Below are positions 1 to 13,800 of a stretch of DNA of 64,000 nt, piece after piece. The notes under the pieces were generated by a model. It worked only from the letters and a program-made list of their open reading frames with translations, was not told where the DNA came from and made no database searches. The stretch's first letter is position 1; each line of letters starts with the position of its first letter. The position numbers and the translations under genes were made by a program. The stretch is from [Phialemoniopsis] sp. UDSM-2020 (lineage: Eukaryota > Ascomycota > Sordariomycetes > Thyridiales > Thyridiaceae), in the NCBI GenBank assembly GCA_018873225.1, contig JAEILZ010000001.1, forward strand, positions 2,356,001 to 2,420,000. The letters are read 5' to 3'.

Positions 1-772
1 TGCTCGGCCGACTGCTCAGGGTCAACCTTTACCACACCGGACGGCTCGGTTGATGGGGGCGAGGGAATCGGTGGCGGGCGAGAGTGGGGTTTCGTGTTCG
101 GGGCCGGGCTGGACGTGGGTTTGGTAGAGATCTGGAACTTTGAACCAGTGCCGCCGGGAGCTCCTGAAGCAGCAACAGGTGCTGGCTGCGAAGATGCGCC
201 TTGAAAATCGGGCATCGCAACCTGGGCCGTGGCTTCGCGTTCGACGCCATTCTCCAGACCTTTCCTCGTTCCATGGCTAGATGCCTTGCCCTCCCCTGTG
301 CTTCCCACACTAGCTATGAGTCGTTTCAGGGTCTCGAGGCGAAGCGGCGCGCGAGCAGGAATGGCATTTTCATTCAGTGATCGACCCCTGCGGCAGGTAT
401 GGGTTAGTCTGCAATGTTAAAACGGCGAGACGCGTCACGAGTTAATCGTGACGGGTTCACAGAGGGTTGTGCAGACATACTGTAATATGTCGCAGTCAAT
501 TAGAAATTGTGACTCGGCGGGTGTGGTCGGCGGCGCGTCTGGATCCTTGAAGTTGTGATTTGGTACACCATCGACCTCGGTCGCGACTGCGAATAGTTCG
601 CGAAGTTTCCTCTTTCGCGAGGTCACGATTGCGCTGCAAAATGTCAACACCACAATATCCATACCAAAATGATCGGAAAAAATTGCTCTATCGATTGATA
701 TGACTCTTACCTGCATTCTGCCCGCTTTGATCGCAGCAGCATCGAGCGGTCGGCGGGCCCGACCTCAGTCAT
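1..772 (-). CDS. eaf1: Chromatin-modification protein Eaf1/Vid21 (NuA4 scaffold), 5' part only
   Basis: This is the N-terminal part of the scaffold that assembles the NuA4 histone acetyltransferase complex in the nucleus. The model has three exons: 772-711, 633-481 and 387 running off the left edge. Introns are GTAAGA..GCAG and GTATGT..GCAG and phases agree. The assembled protein starts MTEVGPADRSMLLRSKRAE and contains a basic SRKRKLREL block, then PDAPPTTPAE, then CDILQGRSLNE, the latter formed across the second splice. From family knowledge this order matches the N-terminus of fungal Vid21/Eaf1. The HSA, SANT and other downstream domains lie outside the window. Downstream of the motifs the frame stays open but is low-complexity (Pro/Ser/Ala). 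It is divergent to spp2. The identity rests on short motifs, so I am fairly but not fully sure. Confidence 0.75.
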
Positions 773-1947
773 GTCATCGGCGACCGCAACATCCGTTTTT
801 AATCAAAACGGATGTTGCAATGAGCTTAATGGACCGACCAGAGACACTCGAGGGCCAAAATTCCGATGAAAATGATTGCGTTGGGTTGAGGTAATTGATT
901 TTTGGTTTTGTCGTCGTCCTGGATGCGACCGCCCAAATTTTCACCAGTTGGCCGATTATGGTGGTTTAACACTGGAAAGTCGGTTTATCAGAGCTATCAG
1001 TGTAAGAGATAGCGGTACGCCCGGCCAAAGTGCGCATGTGGGCTCCTTTCTTTGATAGCGCTGGAGACAAGTAATGACACACACCAGCACAATACGCTCC
1101 CTCCTAACCAAATCCTGCTTCGGGCTCAAAGGCACAACCAACAAAAAGTCCTTTCACACACGCTTAACCTGCAGGGGTGGAAAGGAGGGCAAGGAGGGGG
1201 GTGGAAAAGGGGGAATGGACGAGATGATTTGGTGAGGAATGGACGAGAGTCCACTTTTCAGTTGGGTTTAGTGGTGTCTTTAGGGGCCCACTAGTCGACT
1301 TAGGCACTATTCAGCCACCTGTTATGGCGCATTACAGCGCTGCAAAGGTGCAGGATACGCTATCATTCCACTGGACAGTGTCTTGAATGAGAGACCTCAG
1401 GCGGCCCAAGCGACATAGGACCTCGGGAAGGGAAAGCGGCGACCCAGGATCATTGACTCGAGGGCTGCTCAAAGATCATGTACGTAACTAAATCCTCGCA
1501 CGAGCCAAGCTGGTAATGTGCTTCGACCCACAACACCGAGCCAACAGGCACCCACCCACATGCCATGTCTTAGTACGAAGGTTGCAGGCTGAAATTTTGA
1601 CCCCCCTGTTAGGTATCGACTTCTGGGAAGAGGGTTATCCCACTGCCCAACGCTAGACAGCTCAATACATGTACCTCTCGCAGGGACGTCTTATTTACGC
1701 TTACCACCTCTGTAGGTACTGCGTACCTTTCTTTCTTTCTTTTCTTTCTGCGCCCAGAGGAATTTTATTCTTATCAACACGTGCTATCGCTTTCTTGTCC
1801 CCGTCCGTTATCAGTAACAGACGAATGTCACTTATTCGAGATCACCAACCTGGTCCAGCGACCGACACCAACAAGATTCATGCGACAAACCCCTAAACGA
1901 CATTTGTAGCGGCATTTGTCGGCTTCATCACAATCTCGAGGGATACC
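773..1947. other. Divergent intergenic region eaf1 / spp2
   Basis: This 1.2-kb region separates two divergently transcribed genes and should hold both promoters. It contains a perfect inverted repeat at 786-818 next to the eaf1 start, purine-rich sequence around 1180-1240, and a CTTT microsatellite-like run near 1729-1748. I see no coding sequence in it. Confidence 0.6.
786..818. repeat. Perfect 14-bp inverted repeat in the eaf1 leader
   Basis: Arms at 786-799 (gcaacatccgtttt) and 805-818 are exact reverse complements around a 5-nt spacer. The repeat ends 14 nt upstream of the predicted eaf1 start codon (minus strand, 772), so it would form a hairpin in the mRNA leader if transcription starts upstream of it. 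It could instead be a palindromic protein-binding site. Confidence 0.75.
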
Positions 1948-2982
1948 ATGTCAGAGTCGGGGCCGCCCAACGGAGCCCGGATCGCCATCAAGTTTGGCGC
2001 ATCTACATCTGACTCTTCTAAACGATCCTCCAGGCCACCACCAGCCTCTACGCTTGGCAAGCGTCCGCGACAACATCACGCGCTAAACGGCGACTCAGAA
2101 TCAGAAGAAGAGGACAACAGACATGGGAGGCATGAGAAGATTACCGGATTTGGCGAACATGGTTCAGAATCAGAAAATAGGCGGCAGAACGGACGTCCGG
2201 CAAAGGTACTTGTGATCGAGCGGCAAGAGAACCGAGATTGGAGGTCGGAAGCTAAAGCCCGACGAGACGGTCGCAACTATCGTCCAAAAGAACCTGCAGA
2301 GCGGAGTAATGGGGCACACAAGGAAGTGGATGTGGCCGACCAAGACAAGTCATTACACTGGGGTCTAACCATCAAGAAAAAGACACCGAAAGACAACGAC
2401 TCTCCTCAGGAAGCTGAAGCAACCCAGGCGTCTGCTCAGGATGAGAAACCACAACCCGAATCCGGCGATGGTGGCGATGATTCGACCGCTGATCCGGATC
2501 GCGAAGCGGTGGACGCCCTCCTCGGCAAACCTCAGGACAAGCCAAGAAAGGACTTGGTAATTGAACGGAGTGGTAATGTGGACACCGAAGACAGTGTCTT
2601 CCGGCGAGACTTCCGAGATGCCCCAGACGAGTCCACGCTCGACGATTACGAGGCGATGCCAGTAGAGGAGTTCGGCGCCGCGCTATTGCGGGGGATGGGA
2701 TGGGATGGCAAGCCACGCGGGCCAAAACCGAAGGAAGTCAAACGGAGGGCCAATCAATTAGGACTCGGTGCAAAGGAACTCAAAGGCAATGAGGACTTGG
2801 GGGCTTGGAACCAGAAAGGCAACAATAAGTCTAGGCCGCCAAGACTCAACGACTACAAACGTGAGGACGAGAAGCGACGAGAGAGGAAGGACGAGAGATA
2901 CCACGACAGCTACAAGCGAGAACGAGAAAGGGAACGAGCATCGGAGCGCGACAGGCACAGGCATAGGGATAGATATCACTGA
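1948..2982 (+). CDS. spp2: Pre-mRNA-splicing factor Spp2 (G-patch protein)
   Basis: Intronless, 344 residues. In yeast, Spp2 is the G-patch cofactor of the DEAH helicase Prp2, which remodels the spliceosome before the first catalytic step. The N-terminal half is hydrophilic and charged (Ser, Glu, Arg, Lys). The G-patch-like segment lies at about residues 233-290, with VEEFGAALLRGMGW followed by GPKPKEVKRRANQLGLGAKE, the family signature. The C-terminus is an Arg/Glu/Asp-rich tail of the kind common in splicing proteins. The start is the first in-frame ATG of the conserved frame. The neighbouring maltase gene ends 130 bp away in tail-to-tail orientation. The vertebrate relative is GPKOW. The family call is firm. 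Confidence 0.9.
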   Translation: MSESGPPNGARIAIKFGASTSDSSKRSSRPPPASTLGKRPRQHHALNGDSESEEEDNRHGRHEKITGFGEHGSESENRRQNGRPAKVLVIERQENRDWRSEAKARRDGRNYRPKEPAERSNGAHKEVDVADQDKSLHWGLTIKKKTPKDNDSPQEAEATQASAQDEKPQPESGDGGDDSTADPDREAVDALLGKPQDKPRKDLVIERSGNVDTEDSVFRRDFRDAPDESTLDDYEAMPVEEFGAALLRGMGWDGKPRGPKPKEVKRRANQLGLGAKELKGNEDLGAWNQKGNNKSRPPRLNDYKREDEKRRERKDERYHDSYKRERERERASERDRHRHRDRYH

Positions 2983-3112
2983 GCAACGGCATTGCACTCA
3001 TGTTGAGTGCACTTCAAAATTCACAACATCTACAATCACAATCTTGGTTCGTCTCTTAGATGCATGAGGCTGCTTAATCTGCTATCAGCGTCGAGGTTGC
3101 TCACTTACGTCT

Positions 3113-4958
<1,846 letters not shown>

Positions 4959-5135
4959 TTATTAGGGTAGCCGGCTGTTGGAACTGCAGTGTGGTTGAGA
5001 ACGACTCTGGAGTTGAATGATGCTAGAGATCGCCGTGCCCCCTCTCCACAATTGCTAGTAGCCACCCTTTTATTTACCGTGGCAGGCGTCTGGAAGGTGA
5101 CACCATTTATGTCAAAGCAGCCTTGGACGTTGAAT

Positions 5136-5173
5136 CAGGTCTTGGTCATTGATGCAGGTCTTGGTCATTGATG
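5136..5173. repeat. Tandem 19-bp direct repeat
   Basis: The unit caggtcttggtcattgatg occurs twice head to tail (5136-5154, 5155-5173), followed by a partial third start (caggt). It lies about 200 bp upstream of the maltase start codon. Confidence 0.85.
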
Positions 5174-6063
5174 CAGGTGATGGAGTGACGCATGGCATGA
5201 CAAGGACCAATGGGGAGGCTTGCCGAGTGTCAACTTGCATCAGTAAAAACAAGACAGATGCAATGCACCCGGGTAGCCTTGCGTCCAGGTCAGACCTCTG
5301 ACATTTCGACAAGTATCGATCAGTAGGTCGGGACAGATGCAGGTTGGTACCTTGAATCACAACCATCGCTGCATCACTCGCTGTTGCCTGAGGGTGTGGC
5401 AGTATCCTAGGCAGTCAGTCTGTAAGTGGCAGGGTTTGGTGAATGGTGTAGACGGACATTGGAGATGTGTGTCAATGAGAGTTAGGGGTGTATAGGAGTA
5501 TCTTTGGTTGTTGAAAGCAACTGTGTTGATACGTGTTACTAGGTGAACAATTTAATATTCGGATTAAAGAATATATCATCAACAAAATCCAATACTTCAA
5601 TTATCAAGAGGTCTACTCGGAATGAATACCGTGCATTCAAGCAATATCTTGTTAAGGCAATTTATCCATTCATTCTTCACATCTTCAACTCAATCATAAA
5701 AGAATAGACGACAACTGTGCCAAAACAAACATAAACGAGATAAAGTCAATACCATGCATAGAGGCAAGGTACGTGTTACAGTCATTCATCTGAATAGCGC
5801 TTGAGCTCTTCCATCATCAAAGCATATCACTGAGCCTGACACCACAAGTCTACTCAAATATTACCTAGCCTTACAATGTGGTCTGCAATGTGCTCTGAGA
5901 ACAGGCATACATATCACATGCAAGAGGTAGCTTTACACGATGTTGTACCAGACGGGCTTCAACAATTCGGTGGTACTTACTCACAGTGGGGACCCGATTG
6001 TGTTAAGGGGCCCCACACTGATGTCGGGTGTGTCTGTGTGGTGGATGCAGGTATCGAAGCCTG

Positions 6064-6097
6064 ACCAGCTCCGCCAACCAGCTCCGCCAACCAGCTC
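6064..6097. repeat. 13-bp tandem repeat, about 2.6 copies
   Basis: The unit accagctccgcca is repeated at 6064-6076 and 6077-6089, with a partial copy to 6097. It lies in the pan1 promoter or leader, about 240-280 bp before the start codon. Confidence 0.85.
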
Positions 6098-6340
6098 ATT
6101 TCCTGCGACACCAACCACTGCCACCAAGGAAAGGCTGGAGCTTCGTCATCAGCGACCTCGTGCTGCATCTCCTTTGCGCGTCCACCTTCAATTTGTTTGA
6201 TACTTCATTTACCTTTGGTTAGACCTCTCCTTGTGCGTCTGATTGCGTTTCGCTCTTTTCCTTTGCTGAGGAGCTCAAGCTCCATCAATTACCCTCGTCG
6301 CCTCGGATCCGCCTAGGTGTCATCCTCGTAATCCCTCACC

Positions 6341-9300
6341 ATGTATTCCGGGTCGAATTCGTACATGGGCGGCAACAGCCTCCGGCCCGGTCCCCAGCAG
6401 TATGGAAGCTCCTTTGGCCCCGGCGCCGGGCAGCAGCAGCCTCAGCAACAACAGCAGCCCAGCCCGTTTGCTCCACAGCCCACTGGCTTTGGCCAGGCCC
6501 CTCTGCAGCAGCAGTTCACCGGCTACCCGGGCATGCAACAACCTCAACCTACCGGAATGCAGCAGCCACAGAACCAAGGCCAGCTCCAGCCTCAATATAC
6601 CGGCTTCCCTGGGCAGGCGCCGCAGCAGCAAAGCTTCCAGACCGGCGCCCCTCCGATGCCCCCTATTCCCCAACAATTCCAGTCGCAGTTCCAGCAGCAG
6701 GCGCAGAAGTCGCCCAGCCCTTTCGCATCTGCTTCAGGGCCGTCGCAAGCGCCGTCTGCAGCACCCATGAAGCCACAGCCGACTGGGTTCACCGAGATGG
6801 CGGCTTCGTTCCATACAGGCGCAGCTCCCAAGCCTCAAGAGCCGGCCGCACGAAAGTCGACCAACAAGATCCCCAACATCAGGCTCTCGTTCATCAACGC
6901 CGGAGATCAATCCAAGTTCGAATCCCTATTCAAATCTGCTGTTGGCGACGGACAGACGACAATGTCAGGAGAGAAGGCGAGAGATCTGTTGCTCATGTCG
7001 AGACTTGACGGAGACGCTCTGTCTCAAATTTGGTGCGTATAAGCTGCATATTCCTATCTTTCTGTACTTCCGGAAACTTATTATACATTAGGACGTTGGC
7101 CGATACCACGAGGTCTGGCCAATTGCACTTTCCCGAATTCGCCCTCGCTATGTACCTCTGCAACCTGAAGCGCACGGGCAAGTCATTGCCTTCCACCCTG
7201 CCAGACAACATCAAGAACGAGGTCTCCAGCATGGTAGACATCATCAATTTCAGTGTTGTTGAGGAGGCTGCGAGCGGTGCTGGTGCCTCAGCTGGTAATG
7301 CACCCGACTTTACGCGCCAAAACACGGCCACACCCCCAACTATTCAGCACCCGCAACCCCAGCAGTCGAACTCGCAGATTCTGCAGGCTCAGATGACTGG
7401 TTTCCCTCAGCAGCAGACGGGATTTATGGGCCAGTCCCAGGGTATGCAACCTCAGCCGACCGGCTTTGCGGGCATGCAAAACCCTCAAGCCACAGGTTAT
7501 TCCGGACCTCGTCCTCCTATGCCCCCCATGCCCACCGGGTTTGGGTCAAACCTTGGACCGAACAGTGGTGGGATGGCTGCTCCTTTAAATGCACAGCCGA
7601 CGGGCAGGCCTGGACAATGGGGCTTGGTGAACACTCCCTCCAGTGGGTTACCTAATATTGATGCGTTGCAGGCACGGATGATGCCACAGTCGGGCCGGGA
7701 GCAGGGTGATTATACCACCTCCGGACTACAGGGCAATGCAGTCATCCCCTGGGCCATTACCAAAGACGAGAAAACCAGATATGACTCGCTGTTTAGAGCT
7801 TGGGATGGGATGGGCAAAGGCTACATTGCTGGTAGCCAAGCCATTGAGATCTTGGGCCAGAGTGGCCTGGAGAAGTCTGATCTCGAACGTGTCTGGACAT
7901 TGGCTGATCACGGCAACAAGGGTCGACTGAATCTTGACGAATTTGCTGTCGCCATGCATCTTATCTACCGCAAGCTCAACGGTTACCCCATTCCAGCGCG
8001 GCTCCCCCCTGAGCTGGTCCCGCCTTCGACCCGAAACTTCAACGAGTCTATTGGCACCATTAAAAACATGCTTTCTCAAGAGTCTGATCATAGAAAGAAT
8101 TCTGGGGCTGCTTTGCTCCCCCAGAAGACTGGAGTCAGTTATCTTAAAAGCCATTCCTTTAGGGGAGCTGGAGCTGGCGCTGCAGGTGGCCGAAAAGATG
8201 CAACTGTCTACAAGAACAATGATGAGGCCGTTGGCTACCGATCAAGCGCCCGTCGTAGAGTCGGGGGAGATTCACCCCGACCCGACTCCCCGGGGTCTGT
8301 TGCCTCTAACGATGACTTGACTCTCGACCAGCTGAGGAAGAAGATCAAGGAGAAGCAAGTTTTGCTGGACGCGATGGATTTCAATGACGAAAAGCATGCC
8401 GAGGAGGATGATATGCTTGACAGGAGAGATCGCCGGGAGGCTGACGAGCTTTACCGCCGCATCAGGAGAATTCAGGAGGATATCGACTCTCACCCAGATG
8501 CCGCCCTCATCAGTGGAGACTCCGATGCCGAACGTCGAGCGCTCAAGCGTCAGCTTCAAAACCTGACGGACAAGATACCTGAGCTCGCATCTCAGGTGAG
8601 GAAGACTGAGAAGGCCATTGCTGATGCTAGGCTGGAGCTTTTCCGGCTTAAGGACGCCAAGGCACACCCTAACAGTGCTGCTGCTATCGTTGGCACTGGT
8701 CCTGGCGGTGTAGTGACCGAGTCTGATAGGCTCAAGGCACGGGCCAAGGCAATGATGCAGCAGCGGACTGCTGCGCTCACTGGCAAGAAAATCGACACAA
8801 GCAATGATGACACTGACGCCCCGAAGCGGCTGGAAGAGGAGAACATCAAGATCCGGACTGAGAAGGAGAACAACGAACGCATGGTCAGGGATGTTGAGGA
8901 CAGTGTGCGTGACTTTGCCCGAGGCATTGAGGACAGCCTGAAGGAAGGTGGACAGACCTCGTCCAACGAACACGAGAAACGCAGATGGGAGGATGCTCTC
9001 GGCGTGGAGGACGACGTTAGGGACTTCATTTTCGAACTGCAGCGTTCGAGCCGCTCTACCCGTATCCGTGCTCAGGACCGTCGCAGTGACCGACCTGCAG
9101 CTGTCGCTGAGCCTGTGAGGGCTGAGTCTTCTCCTGCACCACGTCATGATGGCACTGCCTCATCCTCACGCTCGGGAACTCCCACTACTGGAGGCGGTAG
9201 CTATTCGTCTTACAAAACCCCTGAAGAACGAGCTGCCTTCATCAAGCAACAAGCAGAGCAGCGCATGGCTGAGAGGCTTGCCGCACTCGGTATCAAGGCG

Positions 9301-10867
9301 CCCAGCAAGCCCGGCGAAACAGCCGCTCAAAAGATGGAACGCGAGAGGGCCGATCGTGCGGCCAAGCTCCGCCAGGCCGAGGAGGAAGACGCAAGGCGAG
9401 ATGCCGAGAGGCAGGCAAGACTTGCTGAGGAGCAAGGTGTGCCACCTCCCGCGATCACGTCTCCCAAGAGCGATAGCAAAAAGCCTCCCCCGCCACCTAG
9501 CCGAAAGGGCGCAGACCGAGAGGCATCTAGGCATGTCGACGAGGAGGCTGCGGCTAAGAAGGCCGAAGAGGAACGTCTCGCTAGAGAACATGAAGAACAG
9601 CATCGTGCCACGCAACAGATGGAGTAAGTGTATCCCTCGCAAAGCTGAATACGAATCTTGTACTAATGACTGTGTCAGGGCATCTGCTAGGGATCAGGAG
9701 GACGAGCTTGCACGTGAGAGGGAAGCAGCCGATGCCCGCCTCAAGGCTCTGGAGGAGCAGGTCAGGCAGGGCAAGCTGAAGAAACAGGAAGAGAAGCAGA
9801 AGAAGAAGGCTGCGCTCGCCGAAGCCAAGGACAAGGAGGCCAAGCTCGCCGCCCGCCGCGCCGAAATCGAGGCTGCCAAGCAGCGTGAAGCCGAGCTTCA
9901 GCGCCAGTTGGAAGCCATGGATGATGACGACAGCTCTTCGGATGACGAAGGCCCGCAACAAATCACCCCTCAAGCATCCACGCCGACTATTGGGGGTAGT
10001 CAGATCGGGAGTCACGATGTTGAGCCGAAGCAGAGCCCACCTGCACCTCCCGTCGTGTCGCCGCCTACCGTTATGACGAGCCCACCAGAGGAGAAGCCTG
10101 AGAGCCGTAACCCTTACTTTAGAATGATGTCCCAGTCTTCAACCGATTCGGTGCCCACACCCGCAGCACATCCTGCTGCTGCCCAGGCCGAGGCCTCCAC
10201 CAACCCCTTCCACCGCATGGCCCAACAGCCTGCTGCGGCAGCTCCGGCACCGCCAGCAGGGCCTGTGTCGCGGAAGCGCGGTGACGACGACGATGATGGT
10301 TGGGGTTCTGACAAGGATGAAGAAGAGGAAGACTCGGACGATGACAGGCCCGGAGGTTCGAGTGCTGCTGCCCTCGCATCCATTCTCTTCGGTACCATGG
10401 CTCCCCCTCGTCCGCTCTCTGCCGCTGGCGACAAGGCCGCGTCCCCGTCCCCTGTCACGTCGCCAACCGCTCCTCCACCGGCCCCTGCGCTGCCTACAGC
10501 CCCAGAGGCGGCAGCACCGGCCGCGCCGCCACCACCTCCGCCAATGCCCACTGACAGCCCGAGCCAAGCGCCGCCTCCACCACCTCCGCCGCCGATGCCT
10601 ACCGATAGCCCGAGCTCGGCTCCTCCACCGCCGCCTCCCATGCCGCCCACTGGAGCTCCTTCAGCACCTCCCCCACCTCCACCCATCCCGGGCATGGCAC
10701 CGCCTCCGCCGCCTCCACCGCCACCTGCTGGTGGTGATGCATCTGCCCCCCCTGCTGGTGGACGACCTGCTGGTTTCCTGGGCGAGATCCAGGCTGGCAG
10801 GGCGCTCAAGAAGACCACCACCAAGGACAAGAGCCAGTCGGCTGTGGCGGGTCGGGTGTTGGATTAA
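6341..10867 (+). CDS. pan1: Actin cytoskeleton-regulatory complex protein Pan1
   Basis: Endocytic coat scaffold that activates Arp2/3 at cortical actin patches, with End3 and Sla1 as yeast partners. Three exons, 6341-7032, 7092-9623 and 9679-10867, give 1470 residues, normal for filamentous fungi. The second intron has a textbook TACTAAT branch site. Order: Gln/Pro-rich N-terminus with repeated TGF motifs; EH domain 1 at about 180-260 ([20 protein letters not shown]); a second TGF-repeat region; EH domain 2 at about 445-540 ([20 protein letters not shown]); coiled coil at about 640-830; a further charged Glu/Arg/Lys helix region; an acidic stretch ([21 protein letters not shown]); a polyproline region at about 1345-1430; and a C-terminal WH2-like [13 protein letters not shown]. 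Several TG motifs fit the Prk1/Ark1 kinase consensus LxxQxTG. Recognition is unambiguous. Confidence 0.96.
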
Positions 10868-13800
10868 TGTAGGGCTTCATGCCGCTTTTGCAGCGAGGCA
10901 GAGTGATAGGAGTAAACACGGCCAATTAGGAGGGGTTATTGGCATCTTCATTTCGATGGAGGATGTTTTGTCACCGACCTGTGTCTATCTAATTGTCTAC
11001 CCTAGTTTGTATGTAGTCCAACATGTTTTTGTTCTTCTCACCATTGTCATACGTAAAATACCTGATGCTTGTGCATTGGAGAGTATATGCCACTGCATGC
11101 GGCCCTACACCAATGCCTGGTGAGTTCTGTGTAAACAACGGTCCGGTGGCCAATGGATTGAGGCAGTGTCCATCTGCAGCATGCATCCATCTCGAGCTCG
11201 GCGCAATGAGAGACTTGATAACGCAAATGGCCTCACCAGTTCTTTGTGTGGTGTAAGTATGCCTTGGTGGCCGAGACCACACTCCGATCTTTTGTGCTCA
11301 GTGGTACCAGTGATACGGCACTTAGAGGCGCTCGCATACAGGGAGAAATCATTACTATCACAGAGCAGCCCGTCCTTCCAACCCTGGCTCTGGTTGCATA
11401 TGCATTCGGTATGTACATTGTCTTCGCCCACAACATTAACTATGTATATCTTCACAAGCAGACGACTTCCGTTCACAGAATCTGGGGACTCCCTACCTGT
11501 GACTCAGAAAACAGGGTCCGAGCCGACCCATCTAACGGAATCCTCTCTACCTGATATCCGCAGCCCGGGTCAGACCCCGGAGTGGGTGTCGTTGGCGGCC
11601 ATAATTTTGGTAGCCCACCTTGGACCAAGGAAATCAAGTAGGTAGTTAGGTGTGATCGTGATTCCCGGACGCGGACTAGCCGAGCGAACGCGTCTGAGCG
11701 GTCGGACAGCCTGCCCCCCCGCTCGTTGAAACGCCCGCCGGAACGAGGAACCCGCCCACAGCAAACACGCGGTCGACGGCGATTCGTCAAGTAGGATTGC
11801 CGGGCGACAAGGGTGCTTGTACAGAATCGACAAGGGTCACATTCTGCCAGGCTTAAAGTGCTTGCTTTGGCCGCCATCGTGACAGCCAGACCCCTGGGCG
11901 GCCTTTCCTACCAAAGTGGGCCTGGCGTGGACGAGAGTCGCGGGCACTGGGCAGAAAAAAAAGAGAAGAACTGACTGATCCTGGTCGGCTATGTCCTTCT
12001 GTGCACGTTTTACAGACAAGGAACAGAGATTACTGCGACTGTGCTGTGCTGGGTAGGACTGGCGCGCGAATGGGGGAGAATGTTTCACGGAAGGCTTCCC
12101 GCGTCTACTAGTGATGGCGTGCCAGTGCCTCTCTACTTCTCGAGTCATGGTGCTCCAATGGCTGGGCCTTACCCAGCGATGCGAGCCGTGGGTTAGTGCT
12201 GGCCATAGAGGCGCGAAGGTTTCGATAGTGAAGACATTTAGGTGGACTAACGGATGGAGGTGGTCCAAACCATGGGATTATCTACCGGTGCATCCTGACT
12301 GCTGGAAGATGCTCTGCTAGAACAGACGAGATTGGGCAGATCCCCTGGGATCGTTACGAGATAACCGAAGACTGCTGATGGAGAAGAGCATGAAACGGCT
12401 AAGAAGACCTGAAGGACATGATGACCTGAGAAAGGAGACCAGGCCTGCTGAGATCGTCGATTTGCCGTGCCTATGATGTCACAATTAAGACAAGAGGGTG
12501 CAATGTCGAGAAAGCTGTCGCAAGGTCGATCACACACGCGCCGCCCCATACCAGACTGGAGCAAGCCCAGCAGGGCCGGGGCCTCGCCAGCTTCCCTGCT
12601 CGCCAAGCTAAGTCAAGCTCTTGAGCTACTGGAGCAATCAAATAGGATGGTGCCCTTTTCTTTTAGTGCATGAACTCCGGTATTAAAATCGAACAGAAAG
12701 AGGGGTTTGACCGAGCGAAGATCCTGCTCCAGGCATTTTGACGTCAAGATCGTCGGGCTAGTGGCATCGCCGGTCCCTCTTCGTATTCCTCAGTTGACAA
12801 ACCTTTTTCTTTTCTGACCTTTGTCCAGGCGGCCGGGATGGGCGGAAAAGGCTGTGGCAGTGTTCAGGCTACGGGAATGGCTGACGGTTGCTGCATTCCA
12901 GCACTCATCAAGTTGGCCTCTTTTGCAGACCTCATGATTGGGCTCGGATGCTCTTGGTCAGGAGATCCGTTAAAAGAACTCTGCAACAGAATGTGAGAGG
13001 CAGATATGCGTTGAGCAGTTTCCTTTGTCCCGCATGACCTCGATGTCTGAAGGCCGTTTGTCTGGGACCCCAAGATCTGCATCTGGCCAGCCAACATTCT
13101 GAATATTTGACCATGGACCGAGTCTATGAAGGTGCATTAGTTGAGCAGAAAGACCTTGATCTTGACCCGAATTGCGTCTTTGGACGGATAATCGCCTCCG
13201 GCGTTTTCGATCTCGCGATGGTTGCTTCATACATGATCATAGCTCTGAAACTACTCGATTCATTGATCAATCTGTCGAGGGAGTGGATGGACTGACGTTC
13301 CGTGAGACCGGCATCTGACGCATTTGATTGGCTGACACGGTCCGACTTTCAAAACAAGACGACGCGTTGAGACGCGTTCTTAGCTCGTCGATCTCTGATC
13401 GCAGAGTTTAGGACCTCTTCCCTTACCCAAAAGCTCACCAGCTCCCCACACCTTGCCTTCAATTTTCATGCGCCGTCTCAATTGTATCCACTCATGGCCT
13501 CGTCCTTCTTGTAAGAAAGGGTGTGAGGAATTGAATAGTTGAAAGTTTTTTTTTTCTTCCCTTCGTCTTCATGCCCTGATGGGGTCGGGTCCGTGGTACG
13601 TGCTACTTAGGCGCCGGGTCCTGTCGCGATCCTTGTGGCCAATCAGTATGTGCACTTGCGTCCAACTTGATGCTGGTCCAGCTGCTCTTTTGTCCTTCTG
13701 TTCACGGCCAGCCAGTAAGAGATGGGCTTGGCTTATGAGAGAGTACAAGTAGATCGGCTCGGTAGAGAAGACTCGAGCACATAAATCGGTTACCCGTCTG

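Noticed and set aside
8272..9147. 291-codon open frame antisense to pan1
   Set aside because: Lies opposite the coiled-coil region of pan1, has Leu/Ser-rich composition typical of antisense to charged helices, and shows no domain.
10114..10830. Gly-rich open frame on the minus strand
   Set aside because: It is the antisense of the pan1 polyproline region.
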